Part shown: one piece after another, positions 1-7,521 of the stretch
How the letters are laid out: each line of letters opens with the position of its first letter
How positions within the stretch are numbered: position 1 is the first letter of the stretch
NCBI RefSeq assembly: GCF_040676675.1
Contig: NZ_JBFAPK010000002.1
Span: 186,001 to 250,000, forward strand
Length of the DNA: 64,000 nt
Source: JBFAPK01 sp040676675
GTDB lineage: Bacteria; Actinomycetota; Actinomycetes; Mycobacteriales; Micromonosporaceae
Direction: 5' to 3'
Translations under genes and position numbers: made by a program
Notes under the pieces: generated by a model
Told to the model about the DNA's origin: nothing
Databases searched by the model: none
Seen by the model: only the letters and a program-made list of their open reading frames with translations

Positions 1-226
1 GGTCGGCCAGGCCGGTGAGCAGCGGCCCGCCGGTCAGCCAGGCCAGGTAGGAGCTGGCGTACGCCGCCGCGGCGAGCGTGGCCGAGCCGGTGCCGGTGAA
101 GACGACGTAGGCGACGGTGACGGCGGTGAGCTGGTCACCGACCAGGGAGAGCAGGTACGCCGCGAACAGGTGCCGGTACTCGCGCACCGCGAAGACCTGC
201 CGGTACGTCGCGGCCCGCTCGGTCAC
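1..226 (-). CDS. MFS transporter, N-terminal fragment (cut by window edge)
   Basis: Only the first 75 codons of this leftward gene are visible. The translation begins VTERAATYRQVF and enters two hydrophobic segments (about residues 20-45 and 50-70). The LLSLVGDQL stretch matches the first helix of major-facilitator efflux proteins. GTG at 226-224 is preferred because GGGGAG at 238-233 lies six bases upstream; GTG at 229 would leave only three. The gene faces the condensation-domain gene across a 225-base divergent region that contains the GTTCG repeats. Export of the peptide made by the next four genes is an inference from this position. The substrate cannot be read from the fragment. Confidence 0.75.
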   Translation of the reverse strand, partial: MTERAATYRQVFAVREYRHLFAAYLLSLVGDQLTAVTVAYVVFTGTGSATLAAAAYASSYLAWLTGGPLLTGLAD

Positions 227-322
227 CACCGTCTCCCCGTCCGGAACTGCCCGCCGCCGGTTCCACGACGACGCCCGGTGCAGACCGTATCCACGATCGG
301 GCGGCACGGGCGCCGGCCGGGC

Positions 323-357
323 GTTCGAGGTCGTTCGGATCCGTTCGGGCCTGCTCG
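323..357. promoter_or_regulatory. 10-bp-period GTTCG direct repeats (site 1)
   Basis: GTTCG occurs at 323-327, 333-337 and 343-347, and the variant GCTCG at 353-357, so four units sit exactly one per 10 bp on one face of the helix. The array lies about 95-130 bases from the starts of both divergent genes, the MFS fragment and the condensation gene. A 28-base stretch (333-360) matches 4984-5011, upstream of the carrier-protein gene, at 23 of 28 positions. Helically phased direct repeats are the kind of site bound by SARP-type pathway activators, but no such regulator is in view. Confidence 0.55.
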
Positions 358-451
358 GTCCGCTGTGCCTCGGCCGGCCTCGTCCGCAGACTGGTGACGA
401 GGGCGGGTACGGCCCGCCGATCCCTGCCGGACCGCCCCGCTGGAGGAGATC

Positions 452-1891
452 ATGCACCCGCTGCCCACCGTTCCGCCGTCCCCGGCGCAGGCGCTGCTGG
501 AGTGGGTGGAGCAGGTCGACCCGAAGCTGGTCCGCGGCCCCCGGTTCGTCGCCGTCGGCGCGTACGAGCTGCGGGGCCCGATCGACGTGCCGGCGCTGCG
601 CGAGGCGCTGGACGCACTGGTCGTACGGCACGAGGCGCTGCGTACCGCGACCGTACGCGACGGTGGCGCGCCGGTGCGCCGGCGGACCGGGGAAGCCGCA
701 CCGGTACCGCTGGTGGAGTGCCCGCCGGACCGGTTGATCGACACGATCGTCGCCGGCCGCTACCCCGCCGACAGCGTCCCACTGCTCTGGGCGTTCCTGG
801 CCCGGCCGGCGGCGGCGCCGGGCGGCACCCACGGTGCGGATGCCGACGGTGCGCACGCCGACGGTGCGGACGCCCACGGTGCGCACGCCCACGGTTCGCA
901 CGCCGACGCGGCCACGGCGACCCTGGTGCTGCTGGCCCAACACACCGTCGCCGACCCGTGGTCCATGCGGATCCTCGTCGCCGACCTGATGGAGGCGTAC
1001 GGGCAACGGCTCGCCGAACGTGCCCCGGACGCGCCGCCGGTCCCGGCCACGCCTTCGGGGACGCAGTCGGTGCCGGCTACGCCACCGGGGACGCCGCCCG
1101 TCCCGGCCACGCCAGCGACGAAACAGTCGGGCAGCCCGACGGCGCCCCCGGCCTCGCGCGCCGCGCCGAGGGAGGAGGTGCTGGAGTTCTGGCGGCGGGA
1201 ACTGGCGCGGCTGCCCGCGCTGCCGCTGCCGGAGGCCGCTCCGGGTGGACCCGCGCGCACCGAGGAGGAGCGCTTCCCGGTGCCGGTGACCGAGCCCCGC
1301 CTGCGCTCGGCCGCGCGAGGGCTGCGCACCACCCCGTTCGTGCTGCTGTTCGGCGCCTTCGCGGGCGCGCTGGCCGAGCTCACCGGCGCCACCGAGCTGG
1401 CGGTGCCGGTGCTCACGTACGGGCGGGGCCGGGCCGACTGGGACCGGGTGGGGTTGTTCATGAACGTGCTACCGGTCCGGGTCGACCTCGCCGGTGACCC
1501 GGACCCGAGGCAGGCGCTCGCCCGGGTGCACGCCGCCTTCGCGACCGCGTACGCCCGGGAGCTGCCGCTGGCGGAGCTGCTGGCGCGGGTGCCCGAGACG
1601 GCGCGCTTCTTCGCCCCCGGCGGTCCGGTCAGCGCCCAGTTCGAGGTCATCCAGCTGCCACCGCTGCGGTCGTCCGGGCCACTGGCCTACCGGCCGGTGC
1701 GACTGCCCGCCGGACTGCCGCTGGGCGGGCCGGTGCTGCCGGTCAACGGCCTCGCGGTCTGGCTCGAACAGGACGCCGACGGCGGCTACGACGTCACGAT
1801 CCGCTACCGCGCCGACCTGTTCCGCCCCGAGACGGTCGACCGGCTCGCGCTCCGCTACGCCGATCGGCTCGATCGCCTGGTCCGGCCGTGA
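452..1891 (+). CDS. Free-standing NRPS condensation-domain protein
   Basis: This 479-residue protein is a single condensation fold that would join an acyl or aminoacyl donor to a carrier-bound amine. The catalytic HHxxxDG region reads QHTVADP (His164, Asp168), so the second His and the Asp are kept while the first His is Gln. The later core motif VGLFMNVLPVRVDL and a QFEV segment follow in the usual order. GAGGAG just before the ATG sets the start. Two low-complexity insertions are unusual: five 5-residue DGAHA-type units before the active site and three 10-residue VPATP units after it. The stop overlaps the adenylation gene as GTGA, which implies translational coupling. It has no adenylation or carrier domain, so it must work with partners in trans. 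Confidence 0.85.
   Translation: MHPLPTVPPSPAQALLEWVEQVDPKLVRGPRFVAVGAYELRGPIDVPALREALDALVVRHEALRTATVRDGGAPVRRRTGEAAPVPLVECPPDRLIDTIVAGRYPADSVPLLWAFLARPAAAPGGTHGADADGAHADGADAHGAHAHGSHADAATATLVLLAQHTVADPWSMRILVADLMEAYGQRLAERAPDAPPVPATPSGTQSVPATPPGTPPVPATPATKQSGSPTAPPASRAAPREEVLEFWRRELARLPALPLPEAAPGGPARTEEERFPVPVTEPRLRSAARGLRTTPFVLLFGAFAGALAELTGATELAVPVLTYGRGRADWDRVGLFMNVLPVRVDLAGDPDPRQALARVHAAFATAYARELPLAELLARVPETARFFAPGGPVSAQFEVIQLPPLRSSGPLAYRPVRLPAGLPLGGPVLPVNGLAVWLEQDADGGYDVTIRYRADLFRPETVDRLALRYADRLDRLVRP
830..904 (+). repeat. Five 15-bp tandem repeats inside the condensation gene
   Basis: Five consecutive 15-base units of the form (C/G)ACGGTGCG(C/G)ACGCC start at 830, 845, 860, 875 and 890. 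They encode about residues 127-151, a run of Gly/Ala/Asp/His just before the QHTVADP active-site motif. The reading frame is preserved, so they expand a loop and do not break the gene. Such units are prone to copy-number change. Confidence 0.85.
1037..1126 (+). repeat. Three 30-bp repeats inside the condensation gene
   Basis: Three imperfect 30-base units (1037-1066, 1067-1096, 1097-1126) encode about residues 196-225 with the theme VPATPxGTxx. They form a Pro/Thr-rich linker between the N-lobe and the REEVLEFWRREL helix. Confidence 0.8.
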
Positions 1892-3363
1892 CCGCGCTGA
1901 CCGGGCCGCCCCTCACGGCCCCGCCGCACATTCTCGACCTGCTGGAACCGCGGCTGCGGCCCGACTCGGCGGCCCCGGCCCTGCTCGACCGGTCGATCGC
2001 GCTGAGCTACGGGGAACTCGACCGGCTCACCCGGCACGCGGCGGCCGTGCTGCGCGGCGCGGGGCTCACCGACGGCGCCCCGGTGGTCGTGCACGCCCGC
2101 CTCTCCGGCTGGGCCGTGGTCGCCATGCTCGCCGTCCTGCGCGCCGGCGGCCGGTACGTGCCGGTGGACGCGGCCTTCCCGGAACAGCGACGGGAGCGGA
2201 CGTACCGGCTCAGCGGCGCGGCGCTGGCGCTGGTCGAGCCGGGCGTCGCCGCGGTGCCCGGGCCGTGGCGGACGGTCGACCTCGGCTTCCCGGCCGGTGG
2301 CGACCGGCCATCCGGCCCCGTCCACCGGGGACCCGACGCGTACACCTACTTCACCAGCGGCACCACCGGGCAACCCCGGCCGGTGACCGTACCGTCGGCC
2401 GCGCTGGCGTACTCCACGGCGGCCCGCCTGGCCTACTACCCGGAACCGGTGAGCGGTTTCCTGCTCTGCTCGTCGATCGCCTTCGACAGCTCGGTGGCGG
2501 GCATCTTCTGGACCCTGGCCAGCGGCGGTTGTCTGGTGATCCCGACCGACCGCCCGGCGGACGTGGTCGCGGTACGGCGGGCGGCCCTCCGGCACCGCCC
2601 GACCCACCTGCTCATGGTTCCGTCCCTGTACGCGCTGCTGCTGCGCTCCGGCGATCCCAGCGGCCTGGCGAACCTGAGCACCGTCGTGGTGGCGGGTGAG
2701 AGCTGCCCGCCCGCGCTGGTGGCGCGGCACTTCGAGGTCCTGCCGGACGTGGCCCTGCACAACGAGTACGGGCCGACCGAGTGCACGGTCTGGAGCACGG
2801 TGCACCGGTGCGTACCGGCCGACGCCGCCGGGCCCACCGTGCCGATCGGCGCGCCGATCCCCGGTACCAGCGTCACGCTGCGGGCGGCGGACGGCGCGCG
2901 GGTGCCGGCCGGCGAGATCGGGGAGATCTGGATCGAGGGTCCGGGGGTGGCCACCGGCGCCGGGGCGTACGCGACCGGGGACCTGGCCCGGGTCGGCCCG
3001 GACGGCCTGCTGCGCTTCCACGGCCGCCGGGACGACCAGCTCAAGCTCGGCGGCGTGCGGATCGAACTGGCCGAGATCGAGCAGGCGCTGGCGGACTGTC
3101 CGGGGGTGGGCGCGGGCGCGGTCGGCCGGGCCGGGCGCGACGGCGGCGCGACGGTGCTCGTCGCCTTCGTGGTGCCGGCGGAGCGGCGGGTGGACCCCCG
3201 GTCGGTACGGGCGTTCCTGCGGACCCGCCTGCCGGCGGTGGCCGTACCGTCCCGCTGCGTCGTGCTGGACGCGCTGCCCACCCAGCCGAACGGCAAGCTG
3301 GACCGGCGGGCGCTGAACCGGTGGGCGGTCAGCGGAGAGTCGCCCGCACCGGCATCCGCTTGA
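1888..3363 (+). CDS. Free-standing NRPS adenylation enzyme
   Basis: This 491-residue protein would activate an amino acid with ATP and load it onto a carrier protein. Core motifs appear in order: YFTSGTTGQPRP (about 152-163), FDSS (A4 region), NEYGPTE (A5), YATGDL (A7), GRRDDQLKLGG (A8) and NGKLDRRAL with the catalytic Lys at about 470. Aligning by eye to the phenylalanine-activating GrsA template gives pocket residues D,S,A,M,V,A,E,V,W,K. The leading Asp fits an alpha-amino acid, but I do not recognise the code. The protein ends soon after A10 and lacks its own carrier domain; the separate carrier at 4561 is the likely partner. It starts with a GTG overlapping the upstream stop. Its 3' end overlaps the convergent P450 gene by 35 bases. 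Confidence 0.9.
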   Translation: MTALTGPPLTAPPHILDLLEPRLRPDSAAPALLDRSIALSYGELDRLTRHAAAVLRGAGLTDGAPVVVHARLSGWAVVAMLAVLRAGGRYVPVDAAFPEQRRERTYRLSGAALALVEPGVAAVPGPWRTVDLGFPAGGDRPSGPVHRGPDAYTYFTSGTTGQPRPVTVPSAALAYSTAARLAYYPEPVSGFLLCSSIAFDSSVAGIFWTLASGGCLVIPTDRPADVVAVRRAALRHRPTHLLMVPSLYALLLRSGDPSGLANLSTVVVAGESCPPALVARHFEVLPDVALHNEYGPTECTVWSTVHRCVPADAAGPTVPIGAPIPGTSVTLRAADGARVPAGEIGEIWIEGPGVATGAGAYATGDLARVGPDGLLRFHGRRDDQLKLGGVRIELAEIEQALADCPGVGAGAVGRAGRDGGATVLVAFVVPAERRVDPRSVRAFLRTRLPAVAVPSRCVVLDALPTQPNGKLDRRALNRWAVSGESPAPASA

Positions 3364-4564
3364 TCCCGCCGAGCCAGTTCGACTCGACGTACTCGACCTC
3401 GCCGGTCAGCTCGAACGAGGCGAAGCGGGCGAACAGCTCGGTGAAGAAGATCCGCAGCGCCAGCCGGGCGATGGGCGCCCCGACGCAGTAGTGCTGCCCG
3501 TCGCCGAAACTGAGGTGCCGGTTGGGGCTGCGGCTCAGGTCGAAGACGTGCGGGTCCGGGAAGATCCGCTCGTCGCGGTTGGCCGCGCCGATCCAGACGA
3601 CCACGGCGTCCCCCGCCGCCACCGGTACCCCGCCGATCCGGGTGTCCCGGGTGGCGCAGCGGAGGAAGTGCCGCGCCGGCGCGGTCCAGCGCAGCGCCTC
3701 CTCGATGCCGGATTCGAGCAGCTCCGGCCGGTCGGCCCAGGCGGCGTACCGGCCGGTGCGGATCAGTTCGAGCAGCGCGCCGTTCGGCACGTGCGGAATG
3801 GCGGCGCTGGCGCCCAGCAGCAGGCTGTAGCAGTTCGCCACCACCGCGCCGGCGCTCAGCGGCGAACCGTCCACGGTGGTCCCCGCCAGCACGTCCACCA
3901 GGTCGCCCCGGTGCTCACGGCGGTGCGCCTGGACCAGGTTCAGCAGGTAGCCGAAGAGTTCCCGGTGCGCCCGCCGCAGCGTCGCCTCGACCCCCTCCGG
4001 CAGGACGAACCCCGGGTCGGCCTCGGCCACCGACATCCCCACCAGCCGGGCCAGCCGCGGCCAGTCGGCCGCCGGGATGCCGAGCAGCGGGCCGAGCACC
4101 GCCATCGGCAGCGCGCCGGTGACCTCGGTGAGGTCGAAGGTACCGCCGTCGAGGGCCGGGGCGAGGAGCCGGACGATGTCGGCGCGCAGCGATTCCGTGT
4201 GCCGGGCCACCGCCCGTACCGTCAGCTCGCGCTGCACCGGCCGGCGGATCCGGCCGTGGCGCGGCGGGTCGCTGGCGGCGAACTGCTGGTCGCTGGCGGG
4301 CTCGTCCCGCCCCAGCATGTTGAGGAAGACGCCCCGGGTGGAGGTGAAGGTGGCGTGGTCGGTGAGCACCTGTTCGGCGTCCGCGTAGCGGGTGACAGCC
4401 CAGAAGCCGCCCCGACCGGCGACCGGCTGCCAGTGGACCGGCCGGTGGTCGCGCAGCGCCTGCCACACGGCGTGCGGCTCGCCCCGGCCGTAGAGCCGCG
4501 GGTCGGCCAGGTCCACGCCGTCGAGGTCGGTACCGGCCAGGTCCCCGGCGGGCAGCGGGCTCAC
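3329..4564 (-). CDS. Cytochrome P450 with altered I-helix
   Basis: A soluble bacterial P450 of 411 residues. The haem loop reads FGDGQHYCVG with the thiolate Cys at about 360, and the K-helix ExxR is EALR. The I-helix reads LLLGASAAIPH where most P450s have AGxxT(T), so both the acid and the alcohol that deliver protons to oxygen are missing. Its GTG start overlaps the stop of the carrier-protein gene (GTGA), so the two are co-translated. P450s paired with A and carrier domains often hydroxylate a carrier-bound amino acid, for example the beta-hydroxylation of tyrosine in novobiocin assembly. That role here is inferred from gene order; the exact reaction is unknown. Confidence 0.9.
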   Translation of the reverse strand: MSPLPAGDLAGTDLDGVDLADPRLYGRGEPHAVWQALRDHRPVHWQPVAGRGGFWAVTRYADAEQVLTDHATFTSTRGVFLNMLGRDEPASDQQFAASDPPRHGRIRRPVQRELTVRAVARHTESLRADIVRLLAPALDGGTFDLTEVTGALPMAVLGPLLGIPAADWPRLARLVGMSVAEADPGFVLPEGVEATLRRAHRELFGYLLNLVQAHRREHRGDLVDVLAGTTVDGSPLSAGAVVANCYSLLLGASAAIPHVPNGALLELIRTGRYAAWADRPELLESGIEEALRWTAPARHFLRCATRDTRIGGVPVAAGDAVVVWIGAANRDERIFPDPHVFDLSRSPNRHLSFGDGQHYCVGAPIARLALRIFFTELFARFASFELTGEVEYVESNWLGGIKRMPVRATLR

Positions 4565-4854
4565 GGCAGGTCCGCCCGGGAACCGGCGCCCAATGCCGCC
4601 ACGAGGTCGGCGATCGTCGGCGTCAGGAACAGCACGGCGGCGTCCACCTCGACGCCGAGCGCGTCGTACATCTCCATCAGCAGGTCGGCCGCGAGCAGGG
4701 AGTCGCCGCCGAGTTCGAAGAAGTCGTCGTGCACCCCGACCGGCGCGACGCCCAGCTTGCTGCTCCAGAGCACCGCCAGCTCGGACTCCACGCCCGGGCT
4801 GGGTGCCACGTAGGGCGAGACCACGCCCAGCTCGTCCCGGGAAACGCTGCTCAT
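4561..4854 (-). CDS. Free-standing peptidyl carrier protein
   Basis: A 97-residue carrier protein. The phosphopantetheine site is DDFFELGGDSLLAADLL with Ser52, followed by the helix-3 segment FLTPTIADL. The ATG at 4854 gives a compact N-terminus (MSSVSRDELG) of normal length; an in-frame start farther upstream would add an unrelated arginine-rich tail. It is the first gene of a two-gene leftward operon with the P450. It supplies the thiolation domain missing from the adenylation and condensation proteins encoded on the opposite strand. No thioesterase is visible, so release may need a gene outside the window. Confidence 0.88.
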   Translation of the reverse strand: MSSVSRDELGVVSPYVAPSPGVESELAVLWSSKLGVAPVGVHDDFFELGGDSLLAADLLMEMYDALGVEVDAAVLFLTPTIADLVAALGAGSRADLP

Positions 4855-4983
4855 CCCGCGGGTACCCCCCGTCGACTCGATCCGGGCCCGGACGGCCGCC
4901 GGGAGGGTCCAGCTCCCCTCGCCGGCGGCCCGGGCGCAGCTCCAGCGTCGATCCCGGGGTACGGGGCCGGCAAGCGGCCCGCT

Positions 4984-5011
4984 GTTCGCATGCGTTCGGG
5001 CTTGTTCGGCC
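4984..5011. promoter_or_regulatory. 10-bp-period GTTCG direct repeats (site 2)
   Basis: GTTCG recurs at 4984-4988, 4994-4998 and 5004-5008, 130-155 bases upstream of the carrier-protein start. The block matches site 1 (333-360) at 23 of 28 positions. Both outer promoters of the NRPS locus therefore carry the same element, and neither occurrence lies in a coding region. The remaining intergenic sequence (4855-5091) shows no gene. Confidence 0.5.
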
Positions 5012-5091
5012 GTCCGGTGGTCGCGCACCCCGGGCCGACGGCAACCGCGACCCGGGCACGTGCCGGGCGGGGAGGCCGCGCCCCGGGTCGG

Positions 5092-6429
5092 TCAGTCCCG
5101 GAACAGGCGCAGCGGTACGGCGTCGGCCATCGCGGCCATGCCCGCGTCGTTGGGGTGCAGGTGGTCGCCGCTGTCGTAGCGGGCCAGCAGCCGCTGCGGG
5201 TCGGCGGGGTCGCGCACGGCGGCGTCGAAGTCCACGACGCCGTCGTACTCGCCGCCGGTGCGGATCCAGCGGTTCACGGTCGCGCGCTTGCGCTCGTTCT
5301 CGGGCGTGTAGAAGCCGAGCGTGTCGCCCTTGAACGGCAGGATCGTGGCGCCGTGTACGCGCAGCCCGGCCTGGTGCGCCCGCGCGATGAGCTGGCGGTG
5401 GCCGGCGATGATCTCCTCCGCCGTGACCACCTCGGACGCGGGTGCCGTGGTGCCGGGGTGGCCGAGATCGTTGACGCCGAGCAGGACGACCAGGTGGCGG
5501 GCGCCCGGCTGGGCGAGCACGTCCCGGTCGAAGCGGCGCAGCGCGCTGTGGCCGAAGTACGCCGCGTACGCCTCGGCGTCGCTGCCGGCCGGCGGGTTCG
5601 GGTCGTGCAGCAGCCGGTTGCCGGAGACGCCGAGGTTGACCACGCCCCGGTCGGCCAGGCCGGGCGCGGCCCGCAGCCGCCGGGCGAGCAGGTCCGGCCA
5701 GCGGTGGTTCGCGTTGGCCTCGGTGTTGGCGCCGTTGGTGATGGAGTCGCCGAGCGTGACGATCGCGGCGGCGTCGCGCGCCCGGGTCAGCACGCTGACG
5801 CCGGAGAGAAACCAGTCCTGGGTGACCGTGGCCGTCGGGGTCACGGTGCGGGCGGCGGTGACGTTGCCGGCCGCGACCACGTTCTCCTGGTACGAGAAGG
5901 CGGCCAGCGTCGTGACCGGGGTGCGTTCCGGCAGGTAGACGCTGATCACCAGCTCCTCGCCGGCCGGTACGCGCAAATCGACCGGGTCGCTGACCAGCGG
6001 CGCGCCCACGGGGACGGTGGCGGCGGACCGGCCGCCGAAGGTCACCGGGCGGTCGCTGCCCGGCCGGGTGTCGGTGCTCGCGCCGGTGCCGGCGCGGCGG
6101 GCGACGCGTACCTCGCCGACGACCAGCGGCAGCGTGCCGAACTCGTTGGTGAGCCGGACCCGCAGCGCCTCGCCGCCGATGCTGGTGTGCACGACGTGCC
6201 GGACGGTCTGGTCGGCCACGGTCGTCACCTGCGTGGGCGGCACCGTGGTCGGCACGGCGGCCCAGGTGCCGACCCAGCGGCCCGCCGGGTGTCCGTCCCG
6301 GCCGGCCCCGGCGGCGGCCGTGGCCGTGGCCGGCGCGGCGACCGTCGCCCCGGCGGCGGCCCCGGCGGCGAGCGCCAGCAGTTCCCGCCGGGAGGGGCCG
6401 GTCTTCGCGGTGCTGTCGTGCGGGTCCAT
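5092..6429 (-). CDS. Secreted SGNH/GDSL-family hydrolase (Tat signal)
   Basis: A 445-residue exported esterase/lipase-like enzyme. The N-terminus has a twin-arginine signal (GPSRRELLALAAG) followed by an Ala-rich hydrophobic stretch. An N-terminal beta domain leads into the SGNH fold: GDSIT (nucleophile Ser about 227), LGVSGNRLL with the block II Gly, LLGVNDLG (block III Asn) and SGDHLHPND (Asp and His, about 420). This arrangement is typical of actinobacterial GDSL hydrolases. The ATG at 6429 is chosen because AGGAG at 6440-6436 lies six bases upstream. Its own promoter (6576-6604) separates it from the upstream sugar-transport operon on the same strand. The natural substrate is unknown. Confidence 0.88.
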   Translation of the reverse strand: MDPHDSTAKTGPSRRELLALAAGAAAGATVAAPATATAAAGAGRDGHPAGRWVGTWAAVPTTVPPTQVTTVADQTVRHVVHTSIGGEALRVRLTNEFGTLPLVVGEVRVARRAGTGASTDTRPGSDRPVTFGGRSAATVPVGAPLVSDPVDLRVPAGEELVISVYLPERTPVTTLAAFSYQENVVAAGNVTAARTVTPTATVTQDWFLSGVSVLTRARDAAAIVTLGDSITNGANTEANANHRWPDLLARRLRAAPGLADRGVVNLGVSGNRLLHDPNPPAGSDAEAYAAYFGHSALRRFDRDVLAQPGARHLVVLLGVNDLGHPGTTAPASEVVTAEEIIAGHRQLIARAHQAGLRVHGATILPFKGDTLGFYTPENERKRATVNRWIRTGGEYDGVVDFDAAVRDPADPQRLLARYDSGDHLHPNDAGMAAMADAVPLRLFRD

Positions 6430-6550
6430 GCCCAGCTCCTTCGCGCCCGCGCACCCGGGCGTGGACGGCGGCGAGCCGGTACCGTCGCCGCCGCGACACC
6501 GCCGGCGGTCCACGGTGCTCTACCGCGTGGGTACCGGCCAGCCGAAGTTC

Positions 6551-6574
6551 CGGAAAACCGGCCGAGATTTTCCG
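6551..6574. promoter_or_regulatory. Inverted repeat CGGAAAA/TTTTCCG, candidate operator
   Basis: Seven-base perfect arms at 6551-6557 and 6568-6574 are separated by ten bases. They lie immediately downstream of the -10 of the hydrolase promoter, which is where a repressor would block transcription. It is not followed by a T-run, so a terminator is less likely. Confidence 0.45.
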
Positions 6575-6575
6575 T

Positions 6576-6604
6576 AACATAGATCGACTCCAAAGTGTTG
6601 TCAA
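6576..6604 (-). promoter_or_regulatory. Near-consensus sigma-70-type promoter for the hydrolase
   Basis: On the minus strand TTGACA (6604-6599) is followed after 17 bases by TATGTT (6581-6576). This is an unusually close match to the housekeeping consensus for such a GC-rich genome. The 5' untranslated region would be about 140 bases and includes the inverted repeat at 6551-6574. Confidence 0.6.
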
Positions 6605-6620
6605 GCGCGGGCGGGGCCCG

Positions 6621-7520
6621 TCAGCCCTTGTCGGCCCCCTCGTTCGCGCCCCGGACGAAGTACCGCTGGAAGACCACGAAGATGACCGCGACCGGGATCG
6701 TCGCCAGCAGCGCCGCCCCGAGCTTCAGCGGATACTGCGTACCCTTGCCCAGCGAGCCGCTGACCAGGTCGGCGAGGCCGCGCGGCAGGGTGAACAGGCG
6801 CGGGTCCTGCACCGCGACCAGGGTGTGCGGGAACTCGTTCCAGGCGCCCTGGAACATCAGGATGGTCACGGCCAGCAGCGCCGGCCGGGCCATCGGCAGC
6901 ACCACCGACCAGAAGGTGCGCACCGCGCCCGCGCCGTCGATCCGGGCCGCCTCCTCGACGCTGACCGGGATCGACTCGAAGAACTGCTTCATGATGAAGA
7001 CGGCGGTCGCGTCGGCAAGCAGCGGCACGATCAACCCCAGGTAGCTGTTGTAGATGCCGAGCTGGTTGAGGACCAGGAACTTCGGGATCAGCAGCACCAC
7101 GGGCGGCACCGCCATCATCGCGACGACCATGCCGAAGACCACCCTGCGCCCGCGGAACCTCAGCCGGGCCAGCGCGTACCCGGCCAGTGCGGCGGTACCG
7201 ACCCGCCCGGCGGTGACGCAGACGGTCATCAGTACCGAGTTGCCGAACCAGAGCGGGAAGTCGGTGCCGTCGAAGATGCGCAGGAAGCTGGTGACGTCCA
7301 GCGGGCTCGGTATCGGCGACAACGGGTTGGCCGCCGCGTCCGGCTCGGTCTTGAAGGCGTTGCCCAGCTGGATGACGAACGGGTAGAGGTACACCAGTCC
7401 GAAGAAGACCAGCACGGCGTACCCGAGGAAGGTGGTCAGCAGACCGCGCGGCTCGCGCCGCCCGGAGCCCGCCCGCGCCGGGCCGTCGGTACCCCGCCGG
7501 GGCTCGGTCAGTACGGCCAT
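6621..7520 (-). CDS. Carbohydrate ABC transporter permease (MalG-like)
   Basis: A 299-residue membrane subunit of a CUT1-type sugar importer with about six transmembrane helices. The cytoplasmic EAA loop reads EEAARIDGAGAVRTF, the docking site for the ATPase. The C-terminal FQRYFVRG is typical of MalG proteins. It starts one base after the upstream MalF-like gene ends. No ATPase gene is linked, as is common in actinomycetes, where one shared MsiK-type ATPase serves many importers; that is inference. It is the last gene of the lacI-SBP-malF-malG unit. Confidence 0.93.
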   Translation of the reverse strand: MAVLTEPRRGTDGPARAGSGRREPRGLLTTFLGYAVLVFFGLVYLYPFVIQLGNAFKTEPDAAANPLSPIPSPLDVTSFLRIFDGTDFPLWFGNSVLMTVCVTAGRVGTAALAGYALARLRFRGRRVVFGMVVAMMAVPPVVLLIPKFLVLNQLGIYNSYLGLIVPLLADATAVFIMKQFFESIPVSVEEAARIDGAGAVRTFWSVVLPMARPALLAVTILMFQGAWNEFPHTLVAVQDPRLFTLPRGLADLVSGSLGKGTQYPLKLGAALLATIPVAVIFVVFQRYFVRGANEGADKG

Positions 7521-7521
7521 C

